Position numbers and translations under genes: made by a program | The notes under the pieces: model-generated | What the model was told of the DNA's origin: nothing | Database searches by the model: none | The model's input: only the letters and a program-made list of their open reading frames with translations | Shown here: positions 14,145 through 18,379 of the stretch, one piece after another | Layout: each line of letters begins with the position of its first letter | Position numbering within the stretch: position 1 is the stretch's first letter | NCBI GenBank assembly: GCA_016870425.1 | Contig: VGBQ01000028.1 | Coordinates: 1 to 18,379, forward strand | Source of the DNA: Actinomycetota bacterium | GTDB taxonomy: Bacteria; Actinomycetota; Actinomycetes; S36-B12 | Reading direction: 5' to 3' | DNA length: 18,379 bases

Positions 14145-15116
14145 ATGCTCGCCGCCGCTGCCACGTCGATCCATCCTGACGATCCCCTGGCGGGCCTCAC
14201 CGTCGGTGAGTTCCCCGACCCTGAGCCCGCGGAGGGCTGGGTGCGCGTGGCCGTGCGCGCGGGCAGCCTCAACCACCATGACCTGTGGAGCCTGCGCGGG
14301 GTGGGCCTGTCCGCCGAGCGCCTGCCCATGATCCTGGGCTGCGATGCCGCCGGGGTGCTCGACGACGGCACCGAGGTCATCGTGCACGGCGTCGTCGGCG
14401 ATCCTGCTGCCGGAGGAGGCGACGAGACTCTCGACCCTCGGCGCTCCCTGCTGTCCGAGGTCTACCCCGGCACGCTCGCGGGGTACGTCTGCGTGCCTGC
14501 GCGCAATGCGCTGCCCAAGCCCGCGGCAATCGACTTCGTGTCAGCGGCCTGCCTACCGACCGCATGGCTGACGGCGTACCGCATGCTCACCACCAAGGCG
14601 CAGGTGCAGCCCGGCCAGACCGTGCTCGTCCAGGGAGTGGGCGGCGGTGTGTCGACGGCTGCTATCGCACTGGCCAAGCAGCTCGGCGCTCGCGTGTGGG
14701 CGACGAGCCGCGACGAGGCCAAGCGCGCGGCGGCGATCGACCTCGGCGCCGACGAGGCCTTCGAGCCCGGTGCCCGACTGCCCGAGCGCGTGGATGCCGT
14801 CATGGAGAGCGTCGGCGAGGCCACGTGGTCACACTCGCTCAAGTCACTGCGCCCCGGGGGCCGTCTCGTGGTGTGCGGGGCGACCAGCGGACCCAATCCC
14901 CCGGCGGATCTCAATCGCGTCTTCTTCCTGCAGCTCGAGGTGCTCGGCTCCACCATGGGGACCCTTGAGGAACTCCACGGGCTCATCGACCTCGTCGTGT
15001 CATCAGGCGTGCGCCCGACGATCTCGGCGACGTACCCCCTGGCCGATGCGCGGGAAGGCTTCGCTCAGCTTGCCCAGGGCGACGTGATGGGCAAGATCGT
15101 CCTCACGATGGGCTAG
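14145..15116 (+). CDS. MDR-family (quinone oxidoreductase-like) NAD(P)H-dependent oxidoreductase
   Basis: 323 residues. GroES-like N-terminal domain with SLNHHDLWSLRG (41-52) and LPMILGCDAAGVL (60-72), then a Rossmann domain with VLVQGVGGGVS (160-170) and GARVWATSRDEAKRAAAIDLGAD (181-203). It ends with YPLADAREGFAQLAQGDVMGKIVL, the standard family tail. The four structural-zinc cysteines of classic alcohol dehydrogenases are missing, so it belongs to the zinc-free side of the family; the true substrate is not predictable. The ATG has Shine-Dalgarno GGGAGG with a 4-nt spacer. Lies 35 bp after the aminotransferase and is convergent with cydB, 3 bp between stops. Confidence 0.93.
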   Translation: MLAAAATSIHPDDPLAGLTVGEFPDPEPAEGWVRVAVRAGSLNHHDLWSLRGVGLSAERLPMILGCDAAGVLDDGTEVIVHGVVGDPAAGGGDETLDPRRSLLSEVYPGTLAGYVCVPARNALPKPAAIDFVSAACLPTAWLTAYRMLTTKAQVQPGQTVLVQGVGGGVSTAAIALAKQLGARVWATSRDEAKRAAAIDLGADEAFEPGARLPERVDAVMESVGEATWSHSLKSLRPGGRLVVCGATSGPNPPADLNRVFFLQLEVLGSTMGTLEELHGLIDLVVSSGVRPTISATYPLADAREGFAQLAQGDVMGKIVLTMG

Positions 15117-15119
15117 CAC

Positions 15120-16136
15120 TCAGCCGTAGTGCGAGCGCCGGGCGTCCTCGACGGTGATGCGCTTGCGGAAGACCCAGAAGGACCACGCCTGATAGGCGAT
15201 GACCATGGGCAGGCCCACGGCCGCGACGACGGTGATCACGCCGAGTGAGTAGGGGCTCGCGGCAGCGCCCTCGACCGTGAGGCTCGCGGTGGGGTCGAGC
15301 GTGCTCGGCAGGACATTGGGATAGAGCGCGACGAACATCGAGGCCACGAAGGCGGCGATAGCCACGCCGTGGGCCCAGAAGGCGAGCAGCGGCCGCGTGC
15401 GCAGGTTGGCGACCAGCGCGACGAGCATGCCGAGCACCGCGAGGATGCCCACGGCGAGCGCGATGGCGTCCCCGCGGGAGTAGGACCAGTAGGTCCACGC
15501 CGCGAAGGCCGTCATGAGGGCGCCGGCGACGAAGTCGAAGCGCGTGGCCCACATCTCATTCTTGCGTTGCACCGGCCCGGCCGTCTTGAGCGCCAGGAAG
15601 GTCGCGCCGTGGGCGAGGGAGAAGGTGAGCAGCGTCAGGCCTCCGAGCACGGAGTAGGGGTTGATGAAGGACAGCAGGCTGCGCCCGACGAACTGTCCGC
15701 TCGCATCGATGGGGATGCCGTGCACGATGCCGGCCCAGAAGACGCCGAAGAGGAATGCGAGCAGCAGCGAGGCCACGGCCACGGCGGTATCCCACCGCTC
15801 GCGCCACGCCGACCCCGGCCGCTTGGAGCGGTACTCGATGGCCACGGCACGCACCACGATGGCGACGATGACGAGTAGGAGTGGCAGGTACGCCGCGGGG
15901 AAGAGCGCGGCGTACCACGCGGGAAAGGCCGCGAAGATCGCGATGCCTCCCGTGACGAGCCAGACCTCGTCGGCATCCCACACCGGTCCGATCGCGGTGA
16001 GCATCTGCGCGCGCTCGCCCTCATCGGATCCGAGCGTGCGCGCGAGCATCCCCACGCCGAAGTCGAAGCCCTCGAGGAAGAAGAAGCCGGTCCACAGGAC
16101 CGCGACGATGACGAACCACAGCTCGGGCAGCGCCAT
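15120..16136 (-). CDS. cydB: cytochrome bd ubiquinol/menaquinol oxidase subunit II
   Basis: 338 residues, all helical membrane protein; the second subunit of cytochrome bd, the high-affinity terminal oxidase. Starts with LPELWFVIVAVLWTGFFFLEGFDFGVGML (3-31), the hallmark including Glu22 and Asp25; GPVWDADEVWLVTGG (50-64) and AFPAWYAALF follow. The start at 16136 is fixed by homology and by TGATG coupling: the A of cydA's TGA is the A of this ATG. The frame is open upstream inside cydA, but that part is a shadow. No cydD/cydC assembly ABC transporter genes follow, unlike the usual cydABDC order of mycobacteria. Confidence 0.97.
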   Translation of the reverse strand: MALPELWFVIVAVLWTGFFFLEGFDFGVGMLARTLGSDEGERAQMLTAIGPVWDADEVWLVTGGIAIFAAFPAWYAALFPAAYLPLLLVIVAIVVRAVAIEYRSKRPGSAWRERWDTAVAVASLLLAFLFGVFWAGIVHGIPIDASGQFVGRSLLSFINPYSVLGGLTLLTFSLAHGATFLALKTAGPVQRKNEMWATRFDFVAGALMTAFAAWTYWSYSRGDAIALAVGILAVLGMLVALVANLRTRPLLAFWAHGVAIAAFVASMFVALYPNVLPSTLDPTASLTVEGAAASPYSLGVITVVAAVGLPMVIAYQAWSFWVFRKRITVEDARRSHYG

Positions 16137-17539
16137 CACGCCACCTGCGCCGGTCTCGGCTGTGCAGGCTCGCCGGCCATCGGCTCGTCGTCGGTCGGCG
16201 GTCCCTTGATGACGTAGCGCTTGAGCAGGAGGAACTCCACGATCGCAAAGGCGCCGTAGAGCAGGAAGAAGACCGGCAGGCTGATGAAGAGGAAGGTGGG
16301 CGAGATCTGCGAGACCGCGTCGCGCGTGAGCAGCATGTCGTAGACCACCCAGGGCTGGCGGGCGTTCTCGGTGAAGATCCAGCCGAACATGTTGCCCAGC
16401 CACGGCGTGAAGACGATCCAGATGGAGATGGCCCAGAAGACGCGCCCCTCCGGCAGCCGACCCTTGCGCGTGCGCCACCACGCCACGAGCATCCACGCCG
16501 CACCGATGAGGCCGAAGCCCATCATCAGACGGAAGGCGTAGAAGGCGATCCAGACATTGGGCGTGTAGTCGCCGGGACCGAATCTCTCCTCGTACTGCGC
16601 CTGGAGCTCATTGGCTCCGACGACGACACCATCGACCGAGTTGGTCGCCACGATCGACAGCAGGCACGGGACGGAGAGTTCCCAGGTGTTCTCGCGCGCC
16701 TCCTGGTCGATGATCGCGACGATGCCGAGCGATGCGCACGGGCCCTCGGTCTCCCACAGTGCCTCGCCGGCGGCGATCTTCATGGGCTGGACGTCGGTCA
16801 CCACAACGCCGAGCACGTCTCCAACGATCGTCTGGCCCATGGCGGCGATGAGCCCCATGGCGATGGCCGTGCGCCAGGCCCAGCGCATCTCGGGCACGTG
16901 TTGGCGTCGCTTGAGGTGGTACGCCGCGACCGCGAAGACGAAGACGGACGCGGCAACGAGTCCGCCGAGCACCGTGTGCGCATAGGCCCAGAGCGCGAAA
17001 GGCTGGAAGAGGACGGCGCCGATGTCGTTGAGCACCGGGTAGCCGGTCAGTGGATCCATCGCGTAGCCGACCGGATGCTGCATCCAGGAGTTGGCCACGA
17101 TGATGAAGTAGGCCGACAGCCACGTGCCGAGGGTGAAGATCCAGATGCACGCGACATGCACGCCACGCGGCAGGCGATCGCGGCCGAAGAGCCAGAGCCC
17201 CAGGAAGGTCGACTCGAGGAAGAAGGCAAGCAGGCCCTCCATCGCCAGCGGTGCGCCGAAGACATCCCCGACGAATCTGCTGAACACCGACCAATTCATG
17301 CCGAACTGGAACTCCTGCACGATGCCGGTCACGATGCCCATGGCGAAGTTGATGACCAGGAGTGAGCCGAAGAAGCGCGCAAGGCGGCGATAGGAGTCCT
17401 TGCCTGTGCGCCAGTGCAGGGTCTCGAGGAGTGCGACGTAGGGAGCCAGGCCGAGCGTGAGCGGGACGAAGAGGTAGTGATAGAGGGTCGTCGTCGCGAA
17501 CTGCAGTCTCGACAGGTCCACCAGGAGGCCGTCGTCCAC
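16136..17539 (-). CDS. cydA: cytochrome bd oxidase subunit I
   Basis: 467 residues. Oxidises quinol and reduces oxygen to water at low oxygen tension. Haem ligands are visible: His21 in TLYHYLFVPLTLG (b595 side), His188 in WAYAHTVLGG and Met339 in FRLMMGFG (b558 ligands); Glu101 and Glu109 in MEGLLAFFLES match the conserved proton-path Glu residues, and the quinol loop start QPMKIAAGEALW has Lys254 and Glu259. The loop between helices 6 and 7 is short, as in most Gram-positive enzymes. GTG start, no Shine-Dalgarno; TATGGT at 17556-17551 would start RNA within about 5 nt of it. Translationally coupled to cydB. Confidence 0.97.
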   Translation of the reverse strand: MDDGLLVDLSRLQFATTTLYHYLFVPLTLGLAPYVALLETLHWRTGKDSYRRLARFFGSLLVINFAMGIVTGIVQEFQFGMNWSVFSRFVGDVFGAPLAMEGLLAFFLESTFLGLWLFGRDRLPRGVHVACIWIFTLGTWLSAYFIIVANSWMQHPVGYAMDPLTGYPVLNDIGAVLFQPFALWAYAHTVLGGLVAASVFVFAVAAYHLKRRQHVPEMRWAWRTAIAMGLIAAMGQTIVGDVLGVVVTDVQPMKIAAGEALWETEGPCASLGIVAIIDQEARENTWELSVPCLLSIVATNSVDGVVVGANELQAQYEERFGPGDYTPNVWIAFYAFRLMMGFGLIGAAWMLVAWWRTRKGRLPEGRVFWAISIWIVFTPWLGNMFGWIFTENARQPWVVYDMLLTRDAVSQISPTFLFISLPVFFLLYGAFAIVEFLLLKRYVIKGPPTDDEPMAGEPAQPRPAQVA

Positions 17540-17550
17540 GGGGTCATCAG

Positions 17551-17556
17551 ACCATA
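17551..17556 (-). promoter_or_regulatory. possible -10 (TATGGT) of cydAB promoter
   Basis: TATGGT on minus, 11 nt before the GTG of cydA, giving a near-leaderless transcript with about 5 nt of leader. Its spacing differs from the 6-nt rule seen elsewhere, so the start of cydA or this box may need revision. Confidence 0.35.
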
Positions 17557-17585
17557 CGCGTCATCGTGGGTGAGAGGATTGCGCG

Positions 17586-18155
17586 ATGATCCTGCTCCCC
17601 GGGCCGGCTGAGGGCGCTGTCGCCGTGACCGTGACTTCGCTGAAGATGACGTCCGCCGAGCAGATGGTGCCAGCGCCGCACACTCCTGATTCGGCTGCCT
17701 GGCACCGCGTCGACACCGATCGGTCATCGACCTCGCGGGACTTCTACCTGCGGGTGGGGGCGCCCTGGCACTGGGTCGACCGCCGCGACTGGCAGGACGA
17801 CCAGTGGCGCGCATGGACCGATCGGCCCGAGCATCACCTCCTCGTCTGTCGGATGGACGGCACCGATGCTGGCTACGCCGAACTCGAGCAGCAGTCCGGC
17901 GGCGACGTGGAGATCGCCTACTTCGGCCTGCTGCCCGAGGCGATGGGGCGCGGCCTGGGCCGCTGGTGGCTGTCGGAGGTGCTCGCCGAGGCCTGGCGCC
18001 TGCCCGGCACCGAGCGCGTCTGGGTCCACACCTGCACCCTCGACGGCCCGGCCGCGCTGGCGACCTATGAGGGTCGCGGCCTGCGTGCCTACGCCCGCGA
18101 GGTCGAGTGGCGCATGCCGGCCAGCGATGCCGACCTGCCCGGGCAGAACACCTAG
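17586..18155 (+). CDS. GNAT family N-acetyltransferase
   Basis: 189 residues from ATG 17586. The acetyl-CoA-binding motif is at 109-131: EIAYFGLLPEAMGRGLGRWWL with the G-R-G-L-G loop; WVHTCTLDGPAALATYEGRGL (146-166) is the following Asn/Tyr-type motif and conserved C-terminal helix-strand. Substrate unknown. An alternative start is GTG 17625 (MTVTSLKM...), where related proteins appear to begin, with GAGGG 10 nt upstream; the first 13 residues from 17586 look unlike the family. Divergent from cydA with 46 bp between starts. Its TAG stop doubles as part of the next gene's -10. Confidence 0.9.
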   Translation: MILLPGPAEGAVAVTVTSLKMTSAEQMVPAPHTPDSAAWHRVDTDRSSTSRDFYLRVGAPWHWVDRRDWQDDQWRAWTDRPEHHLLVCRMDGTDAGYAELEQQSGGDVEIAYFGLLPEAMGRGLGRWWLSEVLAEAWRLPGTERVWVHTCTLDGPAALATYEGRGLRAYAREVEWRMPASDADLPGQNT

Positions 18156-18158
18156 GCT
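18153..18158 (+). promoter_or_regulatory. -10 element of leaderless DUF4190 gene promoter, overlapping the GNAT stop codon
   Basis: TAGGCT starts with the TAG stop of the GNAT gene (18153-18155), is followed by 6 nt (GACCCC) and then by the GTG at 18165. No Shine-Dalgarno is present. Confidence 0.65.
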
Positions 18159-18164
18159 GACCCC

Positions 18165-18379
18165 GTGAGCGATCCGCAGCCGCACCGACCCGAGGACGGT
18201 CAGGAGCCCCCCGCTCCGGTGTCGCCGTATCCGCCCCCGCCCGCGGCGTATCTGCCGCCGCCCGGTTATCCGCCGCCCGGGTTCCCGCCGCCCGGGTTCC
18301 CGCCGCCCGCATACCCGGCGAAGGCCAAGGCCAACGGCCTCGCACTCACCTCGATGATCCTGGGGATCCTCGGCATCAC
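18165..18379 (+). CDS. proline-rich DUF4190-type membrane protein, 5' part only
   Basis: The first 71 codons, cut by the window end. A hydrophilic, Pro-rich cytoplasmic tail with tandem units PPPGYP, PPPGFP, PPPGFP and PPPAYP (about residues 31-51) leads to AKANGLALTSMILGILGI, which is the start of the DUF4190 membrane domain (typical K-T-N-G-x-A-I-A-S-L-V-L-G-I). Common in actinobacteria, function unknown. GTG start chosen from the -10 6 nt upstream. The repeat unit is 12 nt with near-identical codons, so repeat number may vary. Confidence 0.8.
   Translation, partial: MSDPQPHRPEDGQEPPAPVSPYPPPPAAYLPPPGYPPPGFPPPGFPPPAYPAKAKANGLALTSMILGILGI

Noticed and set aside
16137..16496. A 120-residue extension of CydB into cydA.
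   Set aside because: Shadow of cydA; the ATG at 16136 is coupled to the cydA stop and matches the conserved N-terminus of CydB.
18190..18320. The CCGCCG-rich stretch as a microsatellite or non-coding repeat.
   Set aside because: It is in frame in a GTG-started gene and encodes the Pro-rich tail usual before DUF4190 domains.

Overview
The window is GC-rich, gene-dense DNA with almost no intergenic space and no RNA gene, CRISPR array or insertion sequence that I can recognise. It most likely comes from the chromosome of a high-GC actinobacterium (Actinomycetota). The gene families point that way: a short-chain type cis-prenyltransferase, an actinobacterial-looking DUF4190 protein, a short cytochrome bd oxidase and a double-HTH TetR. 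So do the promoters: many genes lack a Shine-Dalgarno site and instead have a TANNNT hexamer ending exactly 6 nt (once 7 nt) before an ATG or GTG, the signature of leaderless transcripts.

Layout, left to right. (1) 24-2924, minus strand: a thioredoxin-fold YyaL/SSP411 protein followed by a cis-prenyltransferase. (2) 3089-3643, plus: the last two membrane segments of a DHA2-type MFS exporter, a remnant. (3) 3627-5297: a single-PAS-domain protein (minus), a 5' fragment of a YqhA-family gene (plus), a lipase/esterase gene broken at its 3' end (minus) and an intact YqhA-family gene (plus). The fragment and the broken lipase meet at about 4090, as expected if one deletion removed the 3' halves of two convergent genes. 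(4) 5308-6177, plus: prephenate dehydratase (phenylalanine synthesis), of a type I associate with Alphaproteobacteria. (5) 6174-9125, minus: a serine beta-lactamase-fold hydrolase, a TetR regulator with two complete HTH domains, and a small SMR efflux pump, the last two forming an operon. (6) 9238-10975, plus: a DUF805 membrane protein and an S51-like protein fused to a cysteinyl-tRNA-synthetase C-terminal module. (7) 10979-12856, minus: a membrane-anchored extracytoplasmic propeller-like protein. (8) 12910-15116, plus: a class V aminotransferase and an MDR-family oxidoreductase, probably an operon. (9) 15120-17539, minus: cydA-cydB, cytochrome bd oxidase. (10) 17586-18379, plus: a GNAT acetyltransferase and the start of a proline-rich DUF4190 membrane protein cut by the window edge.

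Most genes are housekeeping or common accessory genes and I see no defence island or biosynthetic cluster. The most unusual features are: the fused S51-like/CysRS-tail protein; the double TetR next to an SMR pump; the deletion scar that joins a live leaderless promoter and 22 codons of a membrane-protein gene to antisense lipase DNA; the bidirectional promoter with overlapping -10 elements, present twice; and three places where the TAG stop codon of one gene forms the first half of the -10 element of the next.
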